A stretch of DNA of 22,435 bases from a virus, in IMG/VR virus record IMGVR_UViG_3300025073_000176, positions 1-22,435 of that record. One strand, written 5' to 3'. Under the pieces are notes generated by a model, which had not been told where the DNA came from, did not search any database, and worked only from the letters and a program-made list of their open reading frames with translations. The translations under genes were made by a program, and so were the position numbers. Within the stretch, counting starts at the first letter, position 1. Each line of letters starts with the position of its first letter. Shown in pieces: positions 5,974 through 12,946 of this stretch.

Positions 5974-5985
5974 CGCTCAACTCAG
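5940..5985. repeat. 11-bp perfect hairpin bounded by 9-bp direct repeats
   Basis: GATGGCGGGTC (5948-5958) and GACCCGCCATC (5964-5974) are perfect reverse complements around a five-base loop. The block is flanked by the direct repeat TCAACTCAG (5940-5948 and 5977-5985), one copy of which contains the stop codon of the virion-type gene. The hairpin lies immediately after that stop on the transcribed strand, as a terminator or mRNA-stabilising structure would, but it is not followed by a U-run. The flanking repeats could also mark a small duplication or insertion footprint. Confidence 0.8.
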
Positions 5986-6465
5986 TCTTGCATTGTACGA
6001 AATTCTGATCTTGTCAATGCTGGTCTTATTGACCGGCGTGATGATCGCTCGCATCATGCATGATCCGCCCGGCGACGTGTGCTGATTCAGCAGGACCACC
6101 TCGACGATCCCCGACGCAGACAGCGACCCACCGCCGGACGGGTACGACACGACCCACTTCATCGTGCGGCCCACGTCCATCGTCATCTGATCCGCCGTGC
6201 GAATCGACGACGCGACCGGCGACAGAACGTTGGTGTGTGCGCTGTTCGCTGCGGCTGCCGAAGTCCCAAGCCTGAACTGGTCGAAGAGGTTGGTCTGCAA
6301 CCCGGCGACCATGCGCCAAATCTGTTGCTTGCCGCTGTTGACCACGAGGTTCGTCGTCTCGCGTCGCGCGATCACCTCGGGCCCGTTCTTGCCGTCGCGA
6401 AGCACCTCAACGACCAACTTGTTCGGGCCTACCTTCGGGAGATTGTCACCGATCGCTGAGTTCAA
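5977..6465 (-). CDS. Putative phage tail/virion-type protein
   Basis: This 162-residue protein starts at a TTG (6465) with an excellent Shine-Dalgarno sequence (GGAGG, six-base spacer). It overlaps the glycosyltransferase fusion by 20 bases, so the two are translationally coupled. The order of motifs is TTNLVVNSGKQQIWRMVAG, then FRLGTSAAAANSAHTNVLS, then a strand-rich body ending AIITPVNKTSIDKIRISY. This matches the general plan of phage tail-fibre or virion accessory proteins (T-x-N-x-x-x-N-x-G-K start, GTG/T-A-A loop, late I-x-I-x-Y strand). There are no Cys clusters. It is the only virion-like gene in the window, and a hairpin follows it. The structural role is inferred from pattern. Confidence 0.78.
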   Translation of the reverse strand: MNSAIGDNLPKVGPNKLVVEVLRDGKNGPEVIARRETTNLVVNSGKQQIWRMVAGLQTNLFDQFRLGTSAAAANSAHTNVLSPVASSIRTADQMTMDVGRTMKWVVSYPSGGGSLSASGIVEVVLLNQHTSPGGSCMMRAIITPVNKTSIDKIRISYNARLS

Positions 6466-8149
6466 TTGCTGCCTCCAGAATCGTCACGTTGCTTGCGGCT
6501 TCGTCTACCAAGGCACAAGAAGCGTCTTTTGGCAAGAGTTCTGCTACTTTCCTTGCCCAATCCAACGCTTCTTTTGCCAACCCGAGTTCCCCGCAGCATT
6601 GCGCCAGCCGTTGGGCTGGTAGGTAGCTGTAGGCTGCAACATCATACCAGAAACTCGAGAACGGCGGCTTGCCTATTCCGACCGCGAACAGTTCGTACCA
6701 CCGTTTTGCTTCCTCGAACAGTCCCGAGCCGAAGGCCAGATCCCCCAGGCGCATCCAATGCTCGGTACGGCTCCAATCGTCTTCGGCGCAGCCGAGAAGC
6801 ACGGTGCGAGCTTCCGCATGCTCCTTTTGCTCCATCAGAAGCCTCGAAAGGACTAGCCTCGCCTGGTATCGGGCGGGCCCATTGCCGGTGCGCCGAGCCA
6901 GGAATTGCTTGTATCGTGCGATGCTTCTCGTCGGATCCGTCACACGAAGTTCTTGAGCCAGGTAGAACAGGCTCTCTTCGTTGTCCCCGTGTACCCAATC
7001 GTCCAGCAGCGTGCGCCGGTTCTGCACCTTGCGCTGCCCAGCACGGGCCTTCGCGTTGTCCGCGCTGCGTGCGTGGAGCGTCACGATACCCTGGATTTTC
7101 ACGCTCAACGTGCCGTGCGGGATGACGAGCGCATTGTGGACCGCTCGAGCATACCGAAGATTGGCGTCTCGACGGAACAACCACGGGAACGCCCACCGCT
7201 GTCCATCGCCCTCGCGCAGCACGTATCCAACCTTCGCCTCTGGCGGCATCACCGATCCGAGCGCCAAGAGGATGTCTTGCCCCTCTTTCAACCCTTCGTG
7301 GGCCTCGGTCATGAAGATCCAATCGCTGGTACACCTCTCGAGGCACTGGTTCCTCAGCCACGAGAAGTGAACTCCTCCTTCGGGCATCCGTTCTTCCGGT
7401 GGGCCTTCGGGCTCAACGAGGTCGAACACCTCGTCTGCGTAGCACTCCGCGATTTCCCGTGTCCGGTCTTTGCTGCGAGGGTCGACACCGATCACCAGTT
7501 GATCCGCCACGCCCCGGAACGACGCCAACACGCGCTCGATGTCGGCAGCCTCGTCACGGGCAGGCATCGTCACCGAAAGCGTCGCGCGATCATGGCGGAT
7601 CTCGTTCACGATGCCCAGCAAGAATCCGTCGATCACCTCAACGCGCACGTCGTCGAAGTAGTCCGCAAGCCATCGCTTGAACCCGATGGCCGTCCACTTC
7701 CGCACATGTTGCGGCTCCTCATCGGGGCCGAGACGGTTGTTCGGAACCGAGAAAAACCCTGTTCGTGCGCCGGTTCGCGCAAGGATCCGCCATGCGAAGA
7801 TTTCGTTCAGGTGTTCGAGCACCTCGGTTGCAAGGACGGCCCCGACTTCCTGCGGGATTTCTGGGAGATTTTCCCCACACAGATCCACCAGATTCGTTTG
7901 CAAGCCGCCTTGCGTCGCCAGTTCCAACGCTGTAGCCGAATGGTCCCAAACGGCAACCGTGAAACCATGGTCGCAGAGAAACCGTGCGAGGTCCCCGCGC
8001 CCGCCACCGATGTCGATTGCAGGCACGGGCGGCATCAACTGCGCGATGCGTTGGTACACGTTCGCCATCGCAGACGCGCGCCACGACTGCCCCGGGTCAG
8101 ACCACAGAGCGTTCCATCGGTCTACGCTGTTGGCTTCTTGCGCGTTCAC
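6446..8149 (-). CDS. Methyltransferase - GT2 glycosyltransferase - TPR fusion protein
   Basis: This 567-residue three-domain protein starts at a GTG overlapping the previous stop (GTGA). Residues ~40-185 form a class I SAM-dependent methyltransferase: motif I AIDIGGGRGDLA (Asp46-Asp53) and ATEVLEHL (107-114). Residues ~190-360 form a GT2-type (GT-A fold) glycosyltransferase: LSVTMPARDE, VIGVDPRSKDRT (Asp223) and SWLRNQCLERCTSDWIF. The usual metal-binding Asp-x-Asp-Glu after W-I-x is replaced here by TEAHEG (Glu282, His284, Glu285). Residues ~390-560 are helical repeats of TPR type (for example HAEARTVLLGCAEDDW and EEAKRWYELFAVG). It could methylate and glycosylate a common substrate such as a virion protein, host surface sugar or peptide. 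The adjoining coupled gene encodes a virion-type protein. Substrate is unknown. Confidence 0.9.
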   Translation of the reverse strand: MNAQEANSVDRWNALWSDPGQSWRASAMANVYQRIAQLMPPVPAIDIGGGRGDLARFLCDHGFTVAVWDHSATALELATQGGLQTNLVDLCGENLPEIPQEVGAVLATEVLEHLNEIFAWRILARTGARTGFFSVPNNRLGPDEEPQHVRKWTAIGFKRWLADYFDDVRVEVIDGFLLGIVNEIRHDRATLSVTMPARDEAADIERVLASFRGVADQLVIGVDPRSKDRTREIAECYADEVFDLVEPEGPPEERMPEGGVHFSWLRNQCLERCTSDWIFMTEAHEGLKEGQDILLALGSVMPPEAKVGYVLREGDGQRWAFPWLFRRDANLRYARAVHNALVIPHGTLSVKIQGIVTLHARSADNAKARAGQRKVQNRRTLLDDWVHGDNEESLFYLAQELRVTDPTRSIARYKQFLARRTGNGPARYQARLVLSRLLMEQKEHAEARTVLLGCAEDDWSRTEHWMRLGDLAFGSGLFEEAKRWYELFAVGIGKPPFSSFWYDVAAYSYLPAQRLAQCCGELGLAKEALDWARKVAELLPKDASCALVDEAASNVTILEAAIELSDR

Positions 8150-8556
8150 TCTTCGAGTCCCTTCGCCATCTCGATGGCCTGTAACAGCGCATCCAATTTG
8201 TTTTGCAGCAAGACAACCGCTTCGAGCAACTTTGCTTCGTTCGTTCCCGGTGTCGGTAGCGGAACGAGAATTCTTTCGGCTGCGGCTATCGCGTCGCGTC
8301 TGCGACTCAGAAGTTCATGCAGAACATCAAGCAGGGCGCTGTCGTGGTTTGCTGCCTGATCCATCCACTGCGTCAAGTCTGGCCCAACCCACGCCGAACA
8401 CGGATGCTTGCTTGCGCACGCAGAAGAACAGACACAAGAACCGCAGATTCCACAAACGTATTCGATTTCGCCGTCATCGCGCGCCACCCCGCAGACCCTA
8501 CATGCGAACGGGTCTGGCACCGGGCCGTCGTACAACTCGAATTTGCCGTATTTCAC
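8146..8556 (-). CDS. Cys-rich zinc-finger protein with helical tail
   Basis: The start is a GTG at 8556 overlapping the methyltransferase stop (GTGA). The 136-residue protein has a dense Cys cluster: Cys19, Cys22, Cys35, Cys38, Cys41, Cys43, Cys47, His51 and Cys53 (CRVCG, CGICGSCVC, SSACASKHPC). The spacing is reminiscent of two interleaved zinc sites of the MYND/B-box kind. The remainder, from about residue 60, is helical and could form a coiled coil (ALLDVLHELLSRRRDAIAAA, then KLLEAVVLLQNKLDALLQAI). A protein-interaction or scaffold role is inferred. It lies between the adenine methyltransferase and the glycosyltransferase fusion. Confidence 0.82.
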   Translation of the reverse strand: MKYGKFELYDGPVPDPFACRVCGVARDDGEIEYVCGICGSCVCSSACASKHPCSAWVGPDLTQWMDQAANHDSALLDVLHELLSRRRDAIAAAERILVPLPTPGTNEAKLLEAVVLLQNKLDALLQAIEMAKGLEE

Positions 8557-9335
8557 GGAAGTACCCCCGCTTTTCGCATCTCGTTCTGCGCCACGAGTTC
8601 TGCCACGATCTCCGGGTTCGACGCATCCCACGCCGCACACGAAGCCGCAAACTCGTCTGCGCGGACCTTCGCTGGCGTGCTTTCAAGGACACGAACCTCT
8701 CCATGCGGTCGCGTGGAAGAGAACACCAGCCAAACGTAGTCTGCGCTGTCTGCCGTGCTTCGGTAGAGCACGCCCGTCCGTTGGTGCTTGCGAATCGACG
8801 GGTCGAACCTTGGCCTGTTCGGGAGCACGTAGACGCTTGGCGTGTGCTGGCGCATGAACATGCAGCGTTCTTCGCTTGCGAGGAACCCCAAGCGCACAAG
8901 AACCGCTACCTCGTGCGCCAAGCCCAGAGATGCTTGGATGAATTCGTACGCAAGAGAATACGGTGGATTCGTGATCACCGCATCGAACAACAACGATTTA
9001 CCCTGGGCTATCTCTTCCCTGTCACGCACTGCCCATTCGAGGAAGTTTTCGACTATGCAGCCTCCGACCAACTGCCGCAGAGCGATTTCGTATTTACGAT
9101 TGACTTCGACGGGAAGCCACGAATGCCATATCGCGTAATTCTTGTGCGCCTCCACTGCACGAATGATACTTCCGCTTCCTGCGCATGGTTCGAGGATTCG
9201 CGCCCCGAGCCCACATATGTTCTTCCCGCCGATGGTCGGTCGCCACACGTCGAGCAACCGATCCACGCACCATTTTGGCGTAGGATAATCGTCCAGCGGC
9301 TCAGAAGAAGAACCGGCCCTACCCTTCGCGCTCAT
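8553..9335 (-). CDS. DNA adenine-N6 methyltransferase (NPPY type)
   Basis: This 260-residue SAM-dependent DNA methyltransferase has motif I ILEPCAGSGSI (about 47-57) preceded by DDYPTPKWCVDRLL, and the catalytic motif IV AVITNPPYS with Asn123-Pro-Pro-Tyr126. Motif I before NPPY is the order expected of gamma-type N6-adenine enzymes, and the YPTP element is typical of phage Dam-like proteins. The start at 9335 (ATGA overlap, GGGG upstream) is preferred to an ATG at 9356. No restriction enzyme is next to it, so it is probably a solitary phage enzyme that hides DNA from host restriction. Its target sequence cannot be read from the gene. Confidence 0.9.
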   Translation of the reverse strand: MSAKGRAGSSSEPLDDYPTPKWCVDRLLDVWRPTIGGKNICGLGARILEPCAGSGSIIRAVEAHKNYAIWHSWLPVEVNRKYEIALRQLVGGCIVENFLEWAVRDREEIAQGKSLLFDAVITNPPYSLAYEFIQASLGLAHEVAVLVRLGFLASEERCMFMRQHTPSVYVLPNRPRFDPSIRKHQRTGVLYRSTADSADYVWLVFSSTRPHGEVRVLESTPAKVRADEFAASCAAWDASNPEIVAELVAQNEMRKAGVLP

Positions 9336-9766
9336 GTTGTTTCCCCTTTCACACATCGAACCAACGTCACTTCGATCCTTGGATTCTTCGGGTCATGGTG
9401 TCGCCGGCTGCCGTCATGATGCTCAATCAGCCCGTCATTTTCGATGACGCCGCAGTCCTGCATCGCATCTTCGATCCCTTGGTACAGGTTCGAGGCGTCT
9501 GGAAACTTCCGCGTCGGCAGGTACGATTGCAGATTCATCGAAACCGGGAAGTCGATTGCAGGCGCGCCCCTCCACTGGTTCATGATGATCAAGTCGGTCG
9601 TCTCGCGCCATCGCCGGTACAAATCACTCTTGCCGATGAACGGCTTCCCTGTTGGCTGCCCACACGCCTTGCATCTACCCCACCCTTTGCGCCGAATCGT
9701 GCGTCGATTCTTGGCGATGGCAGGAACGCCCAAGATCACAAAATGCGCCACAATGTCATCGTTCAT
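9332..9766 (-). CDS. RusA-like Holliday junction resolvase
   Basis: This 144-residue protein starts at an ATG sharing ATGA with the upstream stop. The C-terminal half follows the RusA pattern: KFPDASNLYQGIEDAMQDCG then VIENDGLIEHH, with Asp90, Asp100 and Asp111 as candidate acidic residues. Classical RusA has D-x-D-N where this protein has DASN, so one of the three catalytic aspartates is replaced by Ser92. Many phage RusA relatives appear to vary here, so this does not prove loss of activity. An extra CKAC motif (Cys32, Cys35) lies near the N-terminus. It would process four-way junctions made by the recombination module encoded further right. Confidence is moderate to good on the family. Confidence 0.82.
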   Translation of the reverse strand: MNDDIVAHFVILGVPAIAKNRRTIRRKGWGRCKACGQPTGKPFIGKSDLYRRWRETTDLIIMNQWRGAPAIDFPVSMNLQSYLPTRKFPDASNLYQGIEDAMQDCGVIENDGLIEHHDGSRRHHDPKNPRIEVTLVRCVKGETT

Positions 9767-11115
9767 GGGTTCGTCCTGAACAGCGGCAAAACTGCCTCTC
9801 GGATTCGGTGCCGAGCGATCTCTACATACTCATGCTCTCGTTCGATGCCAGTGAATGAAAATCCTTCGGCAACCGCAGCAACACCCGTCGAACCCGTCCC
9901 TGCGAACGGATCTAGAATCTTCCCGCATTTCGGCGTCACAAGGCGGCAAAGCCACTGCATCAAGCCCTGCGGCTTCACCGTGGGGTGAAGTACAAACACA
10001 ACGTCGTCTCGCCCGTGCCTGTGCTCCGTCGCTGAATCCATCGAAAAGACGCACTCGCACACACTGCAGTACCCCCAACGCTCACGCGTTGGCGCCTTGC
10101 TGCAATAGAAGAACCTGCTTGCGCTGCCGGAATTCGTATTCAAATCTGTCTCAGAAACGCGCATCCCCTTGCGCCCGCCAGAATACCCGCCATCGGTTGT
10201 CCGCAGCGTATCAGCATTCAACGCGCCGCTCGTTCGCACGCCACTTTGCATGCCCAGCATCGACACAGCGCAATCAGGGGCGCAGGTCCAGTTCTCGACT
10301 TCCTTGCGGCACTCTGGCCGATGCTCAAACGTCACATTTCCTGGCCGTCGACCAAACGGTTGCTGGAAACTCTCCGGTGGCAGCCTGCCACTGCCAAACT
10401 CGAGCATCGATCCGGCACCACCTGCCATTCCTGTCTGCCCTGTCATAGAAGATGGCCTAGAACCACCACTGTAAGCCCCGCCGTTGAGCGAATCATCTGT
10501 CTTCAGTAGGCACGCATCGGTGTTTAAAACCCCCGTGCCGTACTTCTCGACGTTGTCCTTCGCACTCCCATCAACGGCCTTTCTACAGACAATCCAATGT
10601 TCACCGGACGGTTTCAGCACACCCTTGCTTTTCGGCCACCCCTGCCCGAACAGATGCACGCCCACATCTCGGATTTCGAATCCTGCATCTTCGAGCGCCG
10701 TGGCCGTCCAATGGCTCGTTCGAGGAAGCGCCCACACAAGTCCGTGTGCCCCCGGTTTCAACACGCGAAGACACTCGCTGAAAATCGGCACAAGGAACGC
10801 TATGAATGCTGTGCGATCTCGAATCCTCCATTCCAAATCGTTCCAGTCTGGATCTTCGCACTCGCACATCTTCGTTGCAGTACCAGCGCGCTTGCGACCA
10901 CCACATGTGCGACACGATGGGTTTCGCGCTGCAGGAAGTCCGCTGGCTGGCAACCTCCCGGCAAGCGTTCCGTCCATCTTTCTCGGGTCATCCCAAGACT
11001 TAGACAAAAACGTAACGCCTGCGGGCGGGTCGCACACAAGCGCATCGAAACTCTCGTCATCGAACGTGGGCAACACGACGCGCGAATCGCCTTCGATGAT
11101 CGTCGCGTCGCTCAC
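9763..11115 (-). CDS. DNA methyltransferase, beta-type order, DPPA motif
   Basis: This 450-residue enzyme has the catalytic motif near the N-terminus (LVCDPPAG, Asp29-Pro-Pro-Ala32) and the SAM-binding motif near the C-terminus (LDPFAGTGSTG, then FTGIEREHEY), the order seen in beta-class N6-adenine/N4-cytosine methyltransferases. Ala replaces the usual Tyr of DPPY, a variant I associate with phage proteins carrying DPPAGxxFxxxxWD. The central ~250 residues are an insert rich in Gly/Ser with Cys pairs (CRTCG, CECED, CSVCEC) that may bind zinc and recognise the target. It starts at a GTG overlapping the upstream stop (GTGA). Methylation of DNA is likely, but target base and site are unknown. 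Confidence 0.88.
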   Translation of the reverse strand: MSDATIIEGDSRVVLPTFDDESFDALVCDPPAGVTFLSKSWDDPRKMDGTLAGRLPASGLPAARNPSCRTCGGRKRAGTATKMCECEDPDWNDLEWRIRDRTAFIAFLVPIFSECLRVLKPGAHGLVWALPRTSHWTATALEDAGFEIRDVGVHLFGQGWPKSKGVLKPSGEHWIVCRKAVDGSAKDNVEKYGTGVLNTDACLLKTDDSLNGGAYSGGSRPSSMTGQTGMAGGAGSMLEFGSGRLPPESFQQPFGRRPGNVTFEHRPECRKEVENWTCAPDCAVSMLGMQSGVRTSGALNADTLRTTDGGYSGGRKGMRVSETDLNTNSGSASRFFYCSKAPTRERWGYCSVCECVFSMDSATEHRHGRDDVVFVLHPTVKPQGLMQWLCRLVTPKCGKILDPFAGTGSTGVAAVAEGFSFTGIEREHEYVEIARHRIREAVLPLFRTNP

Positions 11116-11516
11116 GGATAACGCCTCTTCCCCGTACTGGACTTAGGTGGCGCTGCGTCCTTGTGTCTCAGTACGCGCCTTTCGATTTCTTCTCTCGCCA
11201 GTGGGCTGATCGTGCTGTTTGGGTAGATCAAATGCGCAGCCATGAGTTGACGGAACTTCGCCTCTGTTGCGTCCATGCACAACGACGCGCGATCCGCCAA
11301 GTCCAAGATCCGCACGTTCACGCCGCTCCACAGCCACTCCCACAGGTCGCTTTGTCGTTTGGGCGGCTCGCCTTCTGGACACTCCCAGCGCATAGGGAAG
11401 TTGCTCCATGCGCACAGTAGTTTCACGGCGTCTGGATCGTCGACGATTGCCGTCATCTCGATGCAGTCGCGATCCCTGAACTTCGCCACTTCGAGTTCGA
11501 ATTCAAGTTCGGTCAT
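11112..11516 (-). CDS. Hypothetical protein with helical C-terminal half, 134 aa
   Basis: The ATG at 11516 overlaps the stop of the small membrane-peptide gene (ATGA). A much longer frame upstream (to 11864) is antisense or out-of-frame to accepted genes and is not used. The N-terminal half includes DDPDAVKLLCAWSNFPMRW. The C-terminal half reads SGVNVRILDLADRASLCMDA, then TEAKFRQLMAAHLIYPNSTI and SPLAREEIERRVL. This could be a winged-helix-like DNA-binding unit with a basic tail (KSSTGKRRYP). I do not recognise the family, and a replication-initiator or regulator role is only a guess. Confidence 0.82.
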   Translation of the reverse strand: MTELEFELEVAKFRDRDCIEMTAIVDDPDAVKLLCAWSNFPMRWECPEGEPPKRQSDLWEWLWSGVNVRILDLADRASLCMDATEAKFRQLMAAHLIYPNSTISPLAREEIERRVLRHKDAAPPKSSTGKRRYP

Positions 11517-11614
11517 GCCGACCCCCAAACAGACAGCAGAATCACAGCAGCCACCGCAAGAGAAACCGCGCAGAGGCATAGCCACGGCACGAAACCAGGA
11601 TGTTCCTCGTTCAC
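11513..11614 (-). CDS. 33-residue predicted membrane peptide
   Basis: This is a very short gene with a GTG start at 11614 that overlaps the HNH-gene stop (GTGA) and has a GGAGG ribosome binding site four bases upstream. The product begins VNEEHPG and continues as a hydrophobic helix, FVPWLCLCAVSLAVAAVILL, ending SVWGSA. Its stop overlaps the next ATG (ATGA). With strong signals at both ends it is very likely translated. A single-pass membrane peptide of this size could modulate the envelope or be a spanin/holin relative. Nothing in the sequence decides this. Confidence 0.78.
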   Translation of the reverse strand: MNEEHPGFVPWLCLCAVSLAVAAVILLSVWGSA

Positions 11615-12090
11615 ACGCCCTCCATCGTCCGCGCGTAAGACGACAAGCACGCCAGCGACCGCACAAGGAGTGTTTCTCGAATCGCCTTGGGGTTGAAAAT
11701 CCCCGTCTGCGGGTCCTTCCCGACGTGAAACGAATCGTGGCACCTTCGGCACGTCGGAACGCAGGCGTAGTCAGACCCCTTGATGCCCATGCCCAGATGC
11801 TCGATATGGTGCGGCTCGCTTGGAGCGTCAGTGTCACACCCGGCACACGGGAGCATGCGCACATAAGCGAGGTATCGGGCCGACCGAATCACCGGATCTT
11901 TCTGCATACCGATGCGTCGGTCTGCGTCGTGGCGTCGAGACGAACGTCGAGCGACATACTCTCCGAGCACCTCGTCGAGCGCAAGTTCAGCCTTCGCCAC
12001 GGTCCCAACATGGCCGACGAAGATTTCCAGAAGTTCCCGCAGAGCGTCTACGGGCTTCTTGCTGTCGAGATTCACGCAGGTTTCAGGCAT
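11611..12090 (-). CDS. HNH-type nuclease, Ref/DUF968-like
   Basis: This 159-residue protein starts at the ATG at 12090, with GAGAAG upstream. Its C-terminal half is a clear treble-clef HNH motif: CAGC (Cys82, Cys85), PHHIEHLG (His94, His95) preceded by APSE, then CVPTCRRCHDSFHVG (Cys114, Cys117, His118, His122). The preceding RSARYLAYVRML is the lead-in typical of Ref/DUF968-like phage nucleases, the group that includes RecA-dependent Ref of phage P1. It probably nicks DNA during recombination. The N-terminal 75 residues are helical. Host RecA dependence is not visible in the sequence. Confidence 0.88.
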   Translation of the reverse strand: MPETCVNLDSKKPVDALRELLEIFVGHVGTVAKAELALDEVLGEYVARRSSRRHDADRRIGMQKDPVIRSARYLAYVRMLPCAGCDTDAPSEPHHIEHLGMGIKGSDYACVPTCRRCHDSFHVGKDPQTGIFNPKAIRETLLVRSLACLSSYARTMEGV

Positions 12091-12242
12091 GGTCGTCTTC
12101 TCGGGCAAGAACCTCGGCAATGTGCGAGGCAGTGTTTCTTGGCTGCAACATATGCATCACGTCTCTTCTCGACCGCAGACTCGAAGGCTCCAAGCATGGC
12201 GACGGGAGCGTTGTACGGGCACGCACGCGGATTGTGCAACAT
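12072..12242 (-). CDS. Small Cys-rich protein, 56 aa
   Basis: This small frame fills what would otherwise be a 180-base gap between two solid genes. The start is uncertain: the ATG at 12242 is taken, and the GTG at 12254 is possible. Neither has a good Shine-Dalgarno sequence. The product opens MLHNPRACPYNAPVAMLGAF and ends with KKHCLAHCRGSCPRRRPCLK. Its evenly placed Cys residues and Arg-rich tail suggest a zinc-binding module. It overlaps the HNH-gene start by 19 bases. Confidence 0.5.
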   Translation of the reverse strand: MLHNPRACPYNAPVAMLGAFESAVEKRRDAYVAAKKHCLAHCRGSCPRRRPCLKPA

Positions 12243-12268
12243 CGGCACAAGCACCGTGGAATCGTCTT

Positions 12269-12535
12269 TCAGTGTCGCCCCGTGTTCGAGTATCCATGCT
12301 CTCTTCGTTCTAGCAGCGATTCCAGCCACTCTATCTGCTTGTCGCTCACGTACGGATCGCCGCGCGACGCATACACGCGCTCGATGATGCTCGAAACGAA
12401 TTCATGAGACTTCGGATCTTTGCGTCGTATCCGATCCATGTCGTCAACGATCTCATGGAGAATCTCTCGCGCACGTTCCGTGTTCGCCGCATTCGGCAGT
12501 TTCGTTGCTAGCGGGTTGATCACTGCCACATGCAT
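12269..12535 (-). CDS. Small hypothetical protein, 88 aa
   Basis: The start is at the ATG at 12535, 15 bases after the preceding stop. The Shine-Dalgarno sequence is weak. The body is helical (ERAREILHEIVDDMDRI, then SHEFVSSIIERVYAS). It ends with VSDKQIEWLESLLERREHG, a short motif (Ser-Asp-Lys-Gln-Ile-x-Trp-Leu) that I have seen in small phage proteins near recombination genes, without a known biochemical role. It has no Cys cluster. Confidence 0.78.
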   Translation of the reverse strand: MHVAVINPLATKLPNAANTERAREILHEIVDDMDRIRRKDPKSHEFVSSIIERVYASRGDPYVSDKQIEWLESLLERREHGYSNTGRH

Positions 12536-12550
12536 CCCATTTCAGGCATA

Positions 12551-12946
12551 TCAATCCGCTGGCTTCATCGCGCGTGTTCGTGCGGGAGAAAACCGGACCA
12601 CGACTGGCTTCGACAGATTGTCCAACGCTTTTCGCGCCATGATGTCCATGGCTGCATCGGCCCGAGCCTTCCCGCCGGCAGCGCGATGGGCCTCTACCAG
12701 CGGCAGAATCTTGCAATCCAAACACGCCGGGTCCTCGCCCGGCTTCGTGCGCTGCCCCGCTTCGCACGCTTTCCAGCAGAAATCCGCCATCGCCTCGTGT
12801 GCCAGACTAACGCTGCGCTCGAACATGCCGCACTTCGCAAGCCCCATGGCGAACCCGGAGTAGTAGGATCTGTCGGTGTGGCTGCGTGATGCATCCTTGC
12901 TGCGCCTGTTCGCCTCCGTCGCCGCCTTGCGCCAGTCGAACATCAT
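12551..12946 (-). CDS. Hypothetical helical protein, 131 aa
   Basis: The ATG at 12946 overlaps the preceding stop (ATGA). The next codon is also ATG, and a GAGG lies just before it. The protein is helical and has Cys residues spread over its middle (KCGMFER, FCWKACEAG, CLDCKIL), some of which may bind metal. It includes TDRSYYSGFAMG, and the C-terminus ends SPARTRAMKPAD. I do not recognise a family. It sits in the run of small genes between the endolysin and the HNH nuclease. Confidence 0.8.
   Translation of the reverse strand: MMFDWRKAATEANRRSKDASRSHTDRSYYSGFAMGLAKCGMFERSVSLAHEAMADFCWKACEAGQRTKPGEDPACLDCKILPLVEAHRAAGGKARADAAMDIMARKALDNLSKPVVVRFSPARTRAMKPAD

Noticed and set aside
5948-5974. 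Classical Rho-independent terminator
   Set aside because: The stem is strong but no U-run follows on the transcribed strand, so it is reported as a hairpin repeat with possible terminator function.
6446-8149. UbiE/UbiG-like quinone methyltransferase
   Set aside because: The N-terminal domain is a generic class I methyltransferase, but its fusion to a glycosyltransferase and TPR repeats in a phage setting gives no support for quinone biosynthesis.
6905-8359. 484-codon open frame on the plus strand
   Set aside because: It is antisense to the three-domain fusion gene, whose motifs are clear. No independent coding evidence was found.
7677-9419. 580-codon open frame on the plus strand
   Set aside because: It is antisense to the methyltransferase-glycosyltransferase fusion, the Cys-rich protein and the adenine methyltransferase. 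It has low-complexity composition and no ribosome binding site or domain.
11112-11864. Long version of the 11516-11112 gene (250 codons)
   Set aside because: The extra N-terminal part would overlap the HNH gene and the short membrane-peptide gene out of frame, while an ATG at 11516 with a 4-base overlap explains the start.
12268-12329. Longer start for the small Cys-rich gene at 12072
   Set aside because: It would overlap the preceding helical gene by about 60 bases with no better start signal, so the shorter form was kept at reduced confidence.
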